From the NCBI RefSeq assembly GCF_035609205.1, contig NZ_CP141184.1, forward strand, positions 682,001 to 746,000: a stretch of 64,000 nucleotides of DNA, written 5' to 3'. Under the pieces are notes generated by a model that was given only the letters and a program-made list of their open reading frames with translations, was not told the origin of the DNA and did not search any database. The stretch is from Hymenobacter sp. GOD-10R. Its GTDB lineage: Bacteria; Bacteroidota; Bacteroidia; Cytophagales; Hymenobacteraceae. A program made the translations under genes and the position numbers. Shown here in pieces: positions 37,297-45,224 of this stretch; within the stretch, counting starts at the first letter, position 1, and each line of letters opens with the position of its first letter.

Positions 37297-37665
37297 TTAG
37301 TTGGTGGTCTGATCAAGGCGGGACCGCTCAGAAGTTTGCGGTGTAATACCACCATCCATGGGCGGCGCTACGGTTGGCTCGGGGCCAACATAAGGCTGCG
37401 GTTCGGTGGGGGTACCCGGATACACAGGTTGTGCAGGCTGCTGGTAGCTAGGGGCGTTGTAATGCTGCTGCGTTGGCTGACCTGCGTTTTCAATTTCGCT
37501 ACGAATCTCACGCGAAGCGTCTTTGAACTCGCGGATACCTTTACCAAGGCCACGAGCTAGCTCCGGAATTTTGTTGGCACCAAAGAAAATCAGGATAACG
37601 ACTAAGATCAACATCAGTTCGCTACCGCCGATGTCACCTAAAAAAAGCAAAAGGGAAGTGTTCAT
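37297..37665 (-). CDS. tatA: Twin-arginine translocase TatA/TatE-type subunit with a Pro/Gln-rich tail
   Basis: A 122-residue protein. A short periplasmic start and one membrane helix (GGSELMLILVVILIFFGANK) are followed by the TatA hinge and amphipathic helix (FGANKIPELARGLGKGIREF) and the DASREI segment. The last 60 residues are Pro/Gln/Tyr-rich and probably disordered, an extension beyond the usual TatA length. TatA forms the pore for folded-protein export by the Tat pathway. A second, shorter TatA gene lies 8 bp upstream, and gatA follows 9 bp downstream. TatC is not in the window. Confidence 0.93.
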   Translation of the reverse strand: MNTSLLLFLGDIGGSELMLILVVILIFFGANKIPELARGLGKGIREFKDASREIRSEIENAGQPTQQHYNAPSYQQPAQPVYPGTPTEPQPYVGPEPTVAPPMDGGITPQTSERSRLDQTTN

Positions 37666-37673
37666 GGCTTTAA

Positions 37674-37895
37674 TTATCGACGTGGTTGGGTGGGATCATT
37701 TGGGTTAACAGGCCGGTCGCGAAACTCAGGCTTTTCTTCTTTGGAAGCATCTTTAAACTCGCGGATGCCTTGTCCCATGCCTCGAAACAGATCAGGAATG
37801 CGTTTTGCGCCAAACAGTAAGATGATAGCGACAACGATCAGCAGAATCTCTGTTGTGCCAAAGTTGCCGATCAGGAAAAGCGAAGCGAGTGTCAT
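37674..37895 (-). CDS. tatA: Twin-arginine translocase TatA/TatE-type subunit, short form
   Basis: A 73-residue TatA-family protein: one membrane helix (GTTEILLIVVAIILLFGAKR), then the hinge FGAKRIPDLFRGMGQGIREF and a short charged tail. It is clearly paralogous to the next gene (FGA-K/N-R/K-IP; GIREFKDAS in both) and probably arose by tandem duplication. It is the first gene of the four-gene operon. Two TatA-type subunits may serve as TatA and TatB equivalents; that is inference. Confidence 0.93.
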   Translation of the reverse strand: MTLASLFLIGNFGTTEILLIVVAIILLFGAKRIPDLFRGMGQGIREFKDASKEEKPEFRDRPVNPNDPTQPRR

Positions 37896-38243
37896 AACGA
37901 TGTGGCCTGAAGCCGAGTTAGAGGTGGTGAGCTAGCTATACGCAGTGCAGCCTATTTCAGGATTGGTAAAAGTACCGCTTAATTTTTAAAGGCGCCGCAG
38001 AAACCCCAATCTTTTCAGCATCAGCTACTATATTCAATCTAGATCTTGTCCAGTTGCGTACGCACCTTCAGTACTGATTAATTTAAAACTAAGTTCATCG
38101 AAGCAGAAGAGTATTTCGCCGAAAATCGTACTAGATACCTAGCGCAGAAGCCGTATTTTGTATCCTTGTAAGTGCATGTTGTGCATTTATTGCGATTCTG
38201 CCACTACCTGCAGTCGTGTCCGCCCTTTCCAACCCTTGTTCTA
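37896..38243. other. Divergent promoter region between tatA and the LytTR regulator
   Basis: This 348-bp region holds the promoters of the tat operon (-) and the GAF-LytTR gene (+). A near-duplicated TGCAT motif (GTGCATGTTGTGCAT, around 38172-38186) precedes the regulator gene and could be a binding site; this is weak. No RNA gene is seen. Confidence 0.4.
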
Positions 38244-39206
38244 ATGCCGTCGAAATCAAATTCTGCTTCTGAAATCACTCGACCTTTGCTTTCCGCATTG
38301 CGTTCTGTAAACGAAGCAGAACGCCTCGAAGTGTTACGTAATTACCAAATTCTTGACAGCCCTCCCGAGAAGGTGTTTGATGATTTGGTTCGTTTGGCTG
38401 CTTACATCTGTGGTACGCCCGTTTCACTGGTTTCACTCATCGACGCCGACAGGCAATGGTTTAAGGCACAAATTGGATTTGAAGGAATTCAAAGTACCAG
38501 CCGAGATAAAGCTTTTTGTCAGTATGCAATGCTGGCTGATGATGTGTTTGAGGTAGAAGACACAACTAAAGATCCGCTCTTCAAGAGCAATCCTTTCGTT
38601 ACGGATTCGGCAAGTGGAATTCGGTTTTATGTCGGAGCGCCCCTCATAACTCCTGAAGGCCAACCTCTTGGTACCATTTGCGCACTCGATACAGTACCGC
38701 GCCGACTGAGTGATGAGCAGCGCGAGGCCATGCGTATTCTGGCCCGGGAGGTCGTTGCGCATCTAGAATTACGTCGAGCGCGCCTGCAGCTAGAGCAGGA
38801 GCAGCAAAAGCTTGATGGCCTACTCCGCATGGCCAACGACGCTGCCGAATCTATGTATTTGGTTAGCCGAGCCGAAATATTTATCAAGCAGGAGCAGAAG
38901 CTACTGCGCCTCAAAACGGCAGACATTCGCTATGTAGAGGCTCTCGGTGATTACGTAAACATTTACACGGGCCGCGAGCGTTTTACAGTATATAGCACCA
39001 TGAAGGAGTTGGAAACAAAGTTGCCTGCGCGCGACTTTGCTAGGGTGCATCGTAAGTATATCGTTCGACTCGACCGCATTGTGTCCATCGAAGCAGATGC
39101 CGCGCTAGTCGATACAGGCCGAGGCACGGAAGCCAATAACTTGATGCCTGTTCCGATCGGAAATTCTTATAAAAGTAGCTTGTTGAACCGGCTCAATTTG
39201 CTCTAA
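38244..39206 (+). CDS. GAF-domain LytTR transcriptional regulator
   Basis: A 320-residue cytosolic regulator. The ATG at 38244 (MPSKSNSASEITRP) is preferred to an in-frame start at 38172, whose 24 extra residues look unstructured. Residues of about 15-165 form a GAF sensor (ILDSPPEKVFDDLVRLAAYI; VSLIDADRQWFKAQIG; FYVGAPLITPEGQPLGTIC). A coiled-coil linker with QLEQEQQKLDGLLRMAND follows. The C-terminal 100 residues are a LytTR DNA-binding domain (IRYVEALGDYVNIYTG, FARVHRKYIVRLDRI, VPIGNSYKSSLLNRL). It lacks a receiver domain, so it may respond directly to a ligand. The target is unknown. Confidence 0.93.
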   Translation: MPSKSNSASEITRPLLSALRSVNEAERLEVLRNYQILDSPPEKVFDDLVRLAAYICGTPVSLVSLIDADRQWFKAQIGFEGIQSTSRDKAFCQYAMLADDVFEVEDTTKDPLFKSNPFVTDSASGIRFYVGAPLITPEGQPLGTICALDTVPRRLSDEQREAMRILAREVVAHLELRRARLQLEQEQQKLDGLLRMANDAAESMYLVSRAEIFIKQEQKLLRLKTADIRYVEALGDYVNIYTGRERFTVYSTMKELETKLPARDFARVHRKYIVRLDRIVSIEADAALVDTGRGTEANNLMPVPIGNSYKSSLLNRLNLL

Positions 39207-39455
39207 CTTCTGCAACTGAGCCAACTAACGCTTTGCCAACAGGCAAAATGGCGCAGCTAGTCGAGAAAAAATGCCATTTGGCCGAATAGCTGTGTGCAAA
39301 AGGCAAGGCTTTGTCTATATTTCGGAATGTTAGCGGGAGGGCTTTTCAGCTCAGCAGGCGTTATCGCCTCATTGCTGATGTCCGAGAGGACCGTCTGTTA
39401 GCTAAGTTTGTTTTCATAGCTTGGAAAGGCACCGTACGTTGTACGGTGTTTTTTT
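39207..39455 (+). ncRNA. Possible structured RNA or long 3' UTR ending in a terminator
   Basis: The 314-bp gap after the LytTR gene is rich in stems: TTTGCC/GGCAAA at 39232-39247, a CAGCTA/TAGCTG pair spanning about 39254-39291, AGGCG/CGCCT near 39356-39370 with flanking CAGC/GCTG, and AGCTA/TAGCT near 39401-39422. It ends in a strong terminator 220 bases past the stop. No gene is coded in it that I can support. It may be a small RNA such as a 6S-like or regulatory RNA, or just a long trailer. I see no SRP RNA signature. Confidence 0.3.
39430..39455 (+). terminator. Rho-independent terminator
   Basis: CACCGTAC (39430-39437) pairs with GTACGGTG (39441-39448) around a 3-base loop, followed by seven T. 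It reads in the + direction, ending either the LytTR transcript or a separate small RNA. Confidence 0.9.
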
Positions 39456-39520
39456 ATTTCAAGCTGTTTGCTTTGGCACTGCACAGCTGTAGTGAACTAC
39501 TATAAAGGGCAGTGAACCTG

Positions 39521-40879
39521 TTACTTGTGGCCAAGCCATCTCTCAGGGTTGAGGTTGGCACTGTTGCGCCATACCTGAAACTGGAGCTCTGATGTTCCCT
39601 CCGTATTGGTGTACACAGTACCTATCTGCTGGCGCATGTGCACTTGCTCTCCTTCGCTAACACTGACACTACGCAGCTTCGCATAAACAGTGAAATATTC
39701 GCCGTGTTGAATCATGACGATGTTGTTCATGCCAGCAATGTTAGCCACTGTGAGCACCTTACCGTTGAAAATAGCGCGTACTGGTTCGCCCGCATTGGTT
39801 TGAATGTCAACGCCGCGGTTCTCTACTATAACATGCTTAAGTACCGGGTGTGCATGGCGGCCAAAGTGTTGTGAGATGAAGCCCCGCGCAACGGGCCATA
39901 GCAACCGGCCTTGGTTCTCGGCAAACGAAGAAGAGAGAACAGCGGCTTCGGGGGTAAGCGTTACGCGGTCGACACGTTCCGCCGCGGCCACAGCGGCTTC
40001 CTCGGCAGCACTGGTGCGACTCGTAGAGCTTGGGCTACGCCGCGTGGCCGTGCTGTTACGAGCCGCTGCCCGAGCAGCTGCGCGAGCCGCCGCGGCGCGA
40101 GCGGCACGGGCAATTTCTTCTCGTACACGCTCCGCTATGAGATTATCGAGCCGTACCACTGCCTGCTGGCGTTCCGCTAGCTCGCGTCGTAGTTGTTCTT
40201 CTTGTTGACTAAGCTTCGTAACGACCTGGTCTTGCTGCGTTTTGAGGGAGACTAAGTTGCGGTTCTCCGAAAGTTGAGTGCTCAGCAGACTGCTCTTTTC
40301 CTGTTTTTTTTCAGTCAGACCTGTGAGTTGCTGGGTCAAGCGCTGCTGGGTGCTGGCAATCTGTGCGGCTTGGGTCCGGCGTACTTCCGAGTACTGGCGC
40401 ACGTAGCGCAAGCGTTGCATGAACTGGTTGAATGACTCAGCCGCGAACAAGAACATGATGCTGTTGTAGCTATTCGCCGTTTTGGAGGAAGCGTACACCA
40501 GCCGGCCGTATTCCTCCTGAAGCTGCTTTAGGCTTTGAGAAGTGTGCTGTACTTGCGTCTCCGTCTGCTGTACATCTGACTCGATGTACTTTAGCTCAGA
40601 CGAGATGTTACGAATAACGCCTTGCTGAACCGTCAGCTTTTCCTTCAGCGCATTCAGTTGACCTAGGGAGGCTTCTTTTTGGCGCTGCGTTTGGGCTAGA
40701 ATGCGGCTTGTTTCGTTGATGCGCCGCAACGTTGCTTGTCGTTCCCGCTGTAGCTGAGCTTTGCTCTTCTTCGTGGAGGCGGTTCGCCGACGCTGCTGCG
40801 CTAAGGGTGCCGTTGCTTGACTTAGCGCCAGCAACCCCACAACTAGCCAAATACCCCAAACGTTACTTCTTCCGCGCAT
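39521..40879 (-). CDS. EnvC-like coiled-coil protein with degenerate LytM (M23) domain
   Basis: A 452-residue exported protein with a signal segment (WGIWLVVGLLALSQATA), a long coiled coil of about 200 residues, an Ala/Arg-rich linker and a C-terminal M23/LytM fold. In active enzymes the zinc site reads HxxxD and HxH. Here the first His is Asn (ENRGVDI, near residue 353) and the last is Lys (VYAKL, near 398). Like EnvC, it is probably not a peptidase but an activator of cell-wall amidases in division; that is inference. The ATG at 40879 overlaps the previous gene by 17 bp; an ATG at 40909 is an alternative. Confidence 0.9.
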   Translation of the reverse strand: MRGRSNVWGIWLVVGLLALSQATAPLAQQRRRTASTKKSKAQLQRERQATLRRINETSRILAQTQRQKEASLGQLNALKEKLTVQQGVIRNISSELKYIESDVQQTETQVQHTSQSLKQLQEEYGRLVYASSKTANSYNSIMFLFAAESFNQFMQRLRYVRQYSEVRRTQAAQIASTQQRLTQQLTGLTEKKQEKSSLLSTQLSENRNLVSLKTQQDQVVTKLSQQEEQLRRELAERQQAVVRLDNLIAERVREEIARAARAAAARAAARAAARNSTATRRSPSSTSRTSAAEEAAVAAAERVDRVTLTPEAAVLSSSFAENQGRLLWPVARGFISQHFGRHAHPVLKHVIVENRGVDIQTNAGEPVRAIFNGKVLTVANIAGMNNIVMIQHGEYFTVYAKLRSVSVSEGEQVHMRQQIGTVYTNTEGTSELQFQVWRNSANLNPERWLGHK

Positions 40880-41642
40880 AACCAGAAGGCACGGAGAAAG
40901 GAAACGCAAGGCGTTCTTTGTCTACGTCCACGTTGCGGTAGTTAATAGTTGCTGAGGAGGTAGGCCCTTGTGCTTGTTGAATTTGGAGCACTACGTTGTA
41001 AGCAAACAGTTGATTAGCAGGCGCCACAGCACGAAAGTCGCTAAAGTCAACTGTCACATTATTTTGACTTTGCGAATCTTTCACGTTGAGCTTTTGCACC
41101 TTCTGCTGACCTAGATTGATGAGCTGCTCGACTAGCAAACTTGCCTGTTGGAACTGCACACGCTGTGTGGTACCTTCCGTTGTAACCTCCGGGGTAGAGC
41201 CAGTAGGAGCGAGTAAGTAGTTACCTAGCAAAATGGCTTGCACCTGGTCGAAGGTAACAGGCACATTTAACCGCTGGCTGAGGTAGGCAAAATCGCCTGC
41301 GTAGTACTCCCGTTGCAGTTTGTTAAGAACCCGCACAGAGTCGCGAGTGATGTAGGCACGCGCTCCTTCAAAACCAGCTACCGAAACCGAGAGCCAAATA
41401 ATACTGTCTTTGCGCACTCGCAGCGTCAGGTTGGCTGTCGGAAGCTTATTGCCTTCTTGTTCAATTTGTGCTTTCCCCTTGGCTGATAAGTAGCGGAAAT
41501 CTACGCTGGACGCCCGGGCAACATCTGCTACTGGAGCTGGTGTGGTGCTAGGGTTCTTCGAAGCCGTTGGAACGGTCTTACGAGCGCAGCTTCCTAGTAA
41601 AAAGGCTGCTAGGAACAACACCAGCGGGAAGCATCTATTCAT
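40863..41642 (-). CDS. DUF4292 lipoprotein
   Basis: A 259-residue lipoprotein. The ATG at 41642 gives a clean signal with lipobox (MNRCFPLVLFLAAFLLGSC, Cys19), whereas the 40 codons upstream are basic shadow sequence. The mature part has the DUF4292 pattern: LSAKGKAQIEQEGNKLPTAN, WLSVSVAGFEGARAYITRDS, VRVLNKLQREYYAGDFAYL and QVQAILLGNYLL. The fold resembles LolA/LolB-type lipid-binding proteins, and an envelope lipoprotein role is inferred. Its start overlaps the TPR gene's end by 8 bp and its end overlaps the next gene by 17 bp, so it is tightly coupled in an operon. Confidence 0.9.
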   Translation of the reverse strand: MNRCFPLVLFLAAFLLGSCARKTVPTASKNPSTTPAPVADVARASSVDFRYLSAKGKAQIEQEGNKLPTANLTLRVRKDSIIWLSVSVAGFEGARAYITRDSVRVLNKLQREYYAGDFAYLSQRLNVPVTFDQVQAILLGNYLLAPTGSTPEVTTEGTTQRVQFQQASLLVEQLINLGQQKVQKLNVKDSQSQNNVTVDFSDFRAVAPANQLFAYNVVLQIQQAQGPTSSATINYRNVDVDKERLAFPFSVPSGYARKK

Positions 41643-43443
41643 ATAGCTTTTTCTCTTTAATTTTGCGGTCAACAAAGGGCGATGCCCCTCCGATGACCTT
41701 GGCGCGCTGCCATTGTGCCAGCGCTTTTTCTTGGTCGCCCAACTGATAAAGTACGTCGCCATAGTGCTCGAAAATAGTAGCGTCTTTCGACGTCTTCAGC
41801 GCTTTTTCTAAGCTTTGGCGGGCACCAGCATAATCCTTTTGCTTGTAGAGTACCCACGCGTACGTATCCAGGTAGGTGTCGTTGTCCGGGAACTGCTTCA
41901 CAAGCTTAGCTGCCATTTCTTTCGCCTTATCCAGCTTCTCGCCTCGCAACGACAGAAAATAACTGTAGTTGTTCAGTGCCTGGGCATTGTTGGCGTCGAA
42001 AGCTAGGGCTGCATCATATGCGGCATCCGATTTGGGATTATCCTTGAGCTCGTGGTATGCATCGCCAAGCTGCGTATCAAATTGCGCCAGTAGCTCGGGG
42101 TTATCGGTGGCGAGTTTGCGGCCGTATTCCAGTGACTTTACGCCTTTAGCTGGCTGCTTATTCAGCAAGTGAGCTACGCCATTGTAAAACCACAGGGAAG
42201 CTTGGTTAGGGAAAAGCTCCAAAGCCCGTTCGGAGTGCCGCAGTAAAGAGTCCGTCTGGTTTAGCTCGGCGTCGATTAGTACGACTTGCTGCCACAGCTG
42301 GAACTTAGAGTTGTCGAGCTGGATAGCTTTTAGGTACGTATCGCGGGCATCTTTTTTATGCTCCGTAATCGTCTGAATGTCGCCGGCCACGGCGTAGGCT
42401 TTCGCTTCCTTTGGGTGCGTACGGGTAGTGATGGCTGCTAGGTCGAGGGCCGTTTGCTCGAGTTTTGGGTTAGGTAGCTGCCGGATATAATCGACTAGAA
42501 TCCGCACCTTGTCATCAATATCGAGGGCAGGGCTCTCGAAAGCCTGTTTAATCTGCTTCTCCGATTCGGGCGTGTTGCCCTGTTGCCGATACACATCCGC
42601 CAAAATCATGCGGGCCTGCGGATTATCTGGATCCTGCTTCAGGGCTTGTTGGGCAACTCGAATAGCGTCGGGAAAGCGGTTGTTAGACGCATATAGCTCG
42701 GCCTGAGCAATTACGTAGCGAATCTCTTCCGGATTGGTGGTAATGAGCGTTTCGCCTTCTTTAAGTGCCTTGTCGAGATTGTTTTGCTTTAGGTAAATCT
42801 GCTGCTTCTTAAACGAAACTTCATCCATTGGGCCAAACTGTTTTTCGGCTTGGTCGAAAGTAGCTAGGGCCTCGTTCAGCTTGCCCTGCGCCATGTACAG
42901 ATCAGCTAGGTTGAACAAATAATAGCCCGAGTTCGGTACGTCGTGGATGAGGCTGGTATAAACCTTCGTCGCTTGATCGAACTGTTTCTGATTTGTGTAA
43001 ATCTGCGCTAGCAGCAGATAGTAGTAAGCGTTTTTGGAATCGAGCTTTACGGCCGCATTCGCAAAGTTGGTTGCGTCCTTGTAGTTGCCGCTCAGCAGAT
43101 TGGTTTCAGCAATCTTATAATTGATGGCTGCATTGTTGGGGTTGAGCGCGTAGGCTTTTAGCAACCGCTCCAAGGCTTTGTTGTAGTCCTCTAAGAGCAG
43201 AAACTTCACCCCATCTACGAAGAAGGACTCGCTGATTTCGCGATCCTTCTCCGAAAGAGGTTGAGCTTGTTGCTTTGCCGATTCTATCGTGGCCCGGCGC
43301 GCTAGCTCCTTTCGCTCTTTACGACTGAGCTTGTGTGGTTTGGCCGTAGCCGCGTCCGGGCTCGAGCTAGCCTGTTGTGCGTAGCCTTCATGAGCCAGCA
43401 GCAGGCCAAGAAAAAGTAAAAGCGAAAGTGAAAAACGACTCAT
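41635..43443 (-). CDS. Tetratricopeptide repeat (TPR) protein, exported
   Basis: A 602-residue protein with a signal peptide (FSLSLLLFLGLLLAHEGYAQ). It then holds a basic region (KLSRKERKELARRA) and at least eight TPR units such as ALERLLKAYALNPNNAAINYK, split by length, and AYDAALAFDANNAQALNNY. TPR arrays form helical solenoids that bind proteins. The same order of TPR protein, DUF4292 lipoprotein and M23-like protein recurs in many Bacteroidetes. A role in envelope assembly is inferred from that. It starts 112 bp after the nucleotidyltransferase stop, with inverted repeats in between. Confidence 0.92.
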   Translation of the reverse strand: MSRFSLSLLLFLGLLLAHEGYAQQASSSPDAATAKPHKLSRKERKELARRATIESAKQQAQPLSEKDREISESFFVDGVKFLLLEDYNKALERLLKAYALNPNNAAINYKIAETNLLSGNYKDATNFANAAVKLDSKNAYYYLLLAQIYTNQKQFDQATKVYTSLIHDVPNSGYYLFNLADLYMAQGKLNEALATFDQAEKQFGPMDEVSFKKQQIYLKQNNLDKALKEGETLITTNPEEIRYVIAQAELYASNNRFPDAIRVAQQALKQDPDNPQARMILADVYRQQGNTPESEKQIKQAFESPALDIDDKVRILVDYIRQLPNPKLEQTALDLAAITTRTHPKEAKAYAVAGDIQTITEHKKDARDTYLKAIQLDNSKFQLWQQVVLIDAELNQTDSLLRHSERALELFPNQASLWFYNGVAHLLNKQPAKGVKSLEYGRKLATDNPELLAQFDTQLGDAYHELKDNPKSDAAYDAALAFDANNAQALNNYSYFLSLRGEKLDKAKEMAAKLVKQFPDNDTYLDTYAWVLYKQKDYAGARQSLEKALKTSKDATIFEHYGDVLYQLGDQEKALAQWQRAKVIGGASPFVDRKIKEKKLYE

Positions 43444-43451
43444 GGACGCAA

Positions 43452-43528
43452 GAGCGCGGACTGTCGTCCGCTATTCGGATAAAGGAGTTAAGCCAGCTAC
43501 GTAAATAGGCAAACAAATGTCCGCGCTC
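43452..43528 (-). repeat. Inverted repeat in the leader of the TPR gene
   Basis: GAGCGCGGAC (43452-43461) and its reverse complement (43519-43528) are separated by 57 bp. They span most of the gap between the nucleotidyltransferase stop and the TPR start. No T-tract follows, so it is not an obvious terminator. It may form a leader stem; the purpose is unknown. Confidence 0.4.
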
Positions 43529-43555
43529 CTGATAACGTCACAAGTAACAAAAATA

Positions 43556-44566
43556 TCACACGCGCAGCGTGTTGTAGTCACCTAGGCTCAGGTCTTTGGG
43601 CGTGCTAGCTACCGTAGCGAAGTTACCAATCATTGAGTTAGTTACAGTAGTGTGTGCGACAGTAGCTGATTGTTGTACGATAGAGTTCGACACCACCGAG
43701 CCACGAACGTTTGCTTGGTTGCCGAGTGATACGTGTGGGCCGACTACCGAATCGGTGATGATTACGCCTTCACCTACATACACGGGGGGAATGAGGACGC
43801 TATTGGTCACTTTGGCCGAGTCAGATACCAAGTTCTCGCCGCGCTCCTGTAAGTACTCTAGGTAGCGCTGATTGGTGTATACGGTTGCGTCTTTGTTGCC
43901 GCAGTCGAGCCACTCCGTCACGCGGCCAGGCACGAACGTAGTGCCTTTATTTTTCATGTTTTCCAGAGCATTGGTGAGCTGGTACTCGCCTTTGTCTTTG
44001 ATGTCGTTGTCGAGCAGGAACTGAAGCTCGTCGCGCAGGTAAGCGCCGTCCTGGAAGTAGTAGATGCCGATAATAGCTAGGTCGGATACAAACTCCTCGG
44101 GTTTCTCCACGAAGTCTGTGATTTCGCCGTTTTCATTCAGCTTTACTACGCCAAAAGGTTTCGGGTCATCTACGCGCTGCACCCAGATAGTGCCGGCTGC
44201 TGAGCTATCCAGCGTAAAGTCAGCCTTGAAGAGGGTATCAGCGAAAGCCACTACCAAGGGGCCGCTCAGTGAATCTTTGGCCGCCAAAATAGCGTGAGCA
44301 GTACCTAGGGGCTCGTCTTGGTAGTAGATAGATCCTTTGGCGCCTACTGATTCGGCAATCTTCACGAGGCTTTTCTCCACGGTTTCGCCGAAACGACCAA
44401 TGATGAAGGCTACCTCATCAACTGGTTCACCACACACCTTCGCAATATCCTCCACCAAGCGTTGCACGATCGGCTTGCCCGCAATTGGAATAAGTGGTTT
44501 GGGAACCGTGAGGGTGTGCGGACGCATGCGTTTGCCCATGCCGGCCATCGGGACGATGATTTTCAT
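43556..44566 (-). CDS. Sugar-phosphate nucleotidyltransferase
   Basis: A 336-residue cytosolic enzyme of the RmlA/GlmU-type nucleotidyltransferase family. The pyrophosphorylase motif is GMGKRMRPHTLTVPKPLIPI, with Lys in KPLIPIAGKP. The metal-binding Asp is in VVAFADTLF, and DDPKPFGVVKLNENGEITDF and WLDCGNKDATV follow. The C-terminal 90 residues have left-handed beta-helix hexapeptides (VYVGEGVIITDSVVGPHVSL), as in an acyltransferase-type or assembly domain. It activates a hexose-1-phosphate with an NTP; the sugar is uncertain. It lies between dut and the TPR gene on the same strand. Confidence 0.93.
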   Translation of the reverse strand: MKIIVPMAGMGKRMRPHTLTVPKPLIPIAGKPIVQRLVEDIAKVCGEPVDEVAFIIGRFGETVEKSLVKIAESVGAKGSIYYQDEPLGTAHAILAAKDSLSGPLVVAFADTLFKADFTLDSSAAGTIWVQRVDDPKPFGVVKLNENGEITDFVEKPEEFVSDLAIIGIYYFQDGAYLRDELQFLLDNDIKDKGEYQLTNALENMKNKGTTFVPGRVTEWLDCGNKDATVYTNQRYLEYLQERGENLVSDSAKVTNSVLIPPVYVGEGVIITDSVVGPHVSLGNQANVRGSVVSNSIVQQSATVAHTTVTNSMIGNFATVASTPKDLSLGDYNTLRV

Positions 44567-44671
44567 AGTCTTAAAGGTGATAATAGAGAAATGAGAGGTG
44601 AGTTTTGTTGGGGGTAGGTAAGAAAGGAAATTATGACAAAGAAGTGAAACGCGACGGTTAAAACTCGCTCA

Positions 44672-45106
44672 CTACTGAACGCCGGTACTGCCGTAGCCGC
44701 CTGCCCCGCGCGCTGTTTCACTCAAGGCTTCGGCTAACTCCCACGTGATGGTTTCATGTCGAGCCACAATGAGCTGGGCCACCCGCTCGCCATCCTGCAC
44801 GATGAATTCCGTGTCGGAAAGGTTGACCAGCAGCACCATCAGCTCGCCACGATAGTCTGCATCGATGGTGCCGGGACTGTTGACGATGGTAATGCCGTGC
44901 TTGTAAGCCAAGCCGCTACGAGGCCGTACTTGCACTTCATACCCAATTGGAATTTCCATGAACAACCCCGTCGGAATAAGCGCACGTTGTAGGGGCTTCA
45001 ACGTAACCGGCTCCGTGAGGTTGGCTCGCACATCCAAGCCGGCGGCATGGGCCGTTTGATAAGCGGGCAGCGGATGCCGAGAACGATTTATAACGGGTAT
45101 TTGCAT
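44672..45106 (-). CDS. dut: dUTP diphosphatase
   Basis: A 144-residue trimeric dUTPase that hydrolyses dUTP to dUMP and pyrophosphate. The ATG at 45106 ([16 protein letters not shown]) fits the family; 22 codons upstream do not. All five motifs are present: [35 protein letters not shown] (with the catalytic Asp), GERVAQLIV and [10 protein letters not shown] at the C-terminus. In many Bacteroidetes dut sits between a flippase and a sugar nucleotidyltransferase, as here. Confidence 0.97.
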   Translation of the reverse strand: MQIPVINRSRHPLPAYQTAHAAGLDVRANLTEPVTLKPLQRALIPTGLFMEIPIGYEVQVRPRSGLAYKHGITIVNSPGTIDADYRGELMVLLVNLSDTEFIVQDGERVAQLIVARHETITWELAEALSETARGAGGYGSTGVQ

Positions 45107-45224
45107 GAGCAGAGCAACAGGCGTTTGCCATGTTTGGCAACAAAGATAGACCGAACACAATGCTAGGTGCATCGGCCAAGAAGATTTTGAAAATTTGCGT
45201 GATGTTGTGGCCGGCGACCTAGGT

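Noticed and set aside
39207..39455. Signal recognition particle RNA
   Set aside because: The conserved GGAA-tetraloop core expected for bacterial SRP RNA is not visible.
39311..39505. 64-codon + strand frame in the gap after the LytTR gene
   Set aside because: It reads through the terminator stem and its T tract, so it is unlikely to be a real gene.
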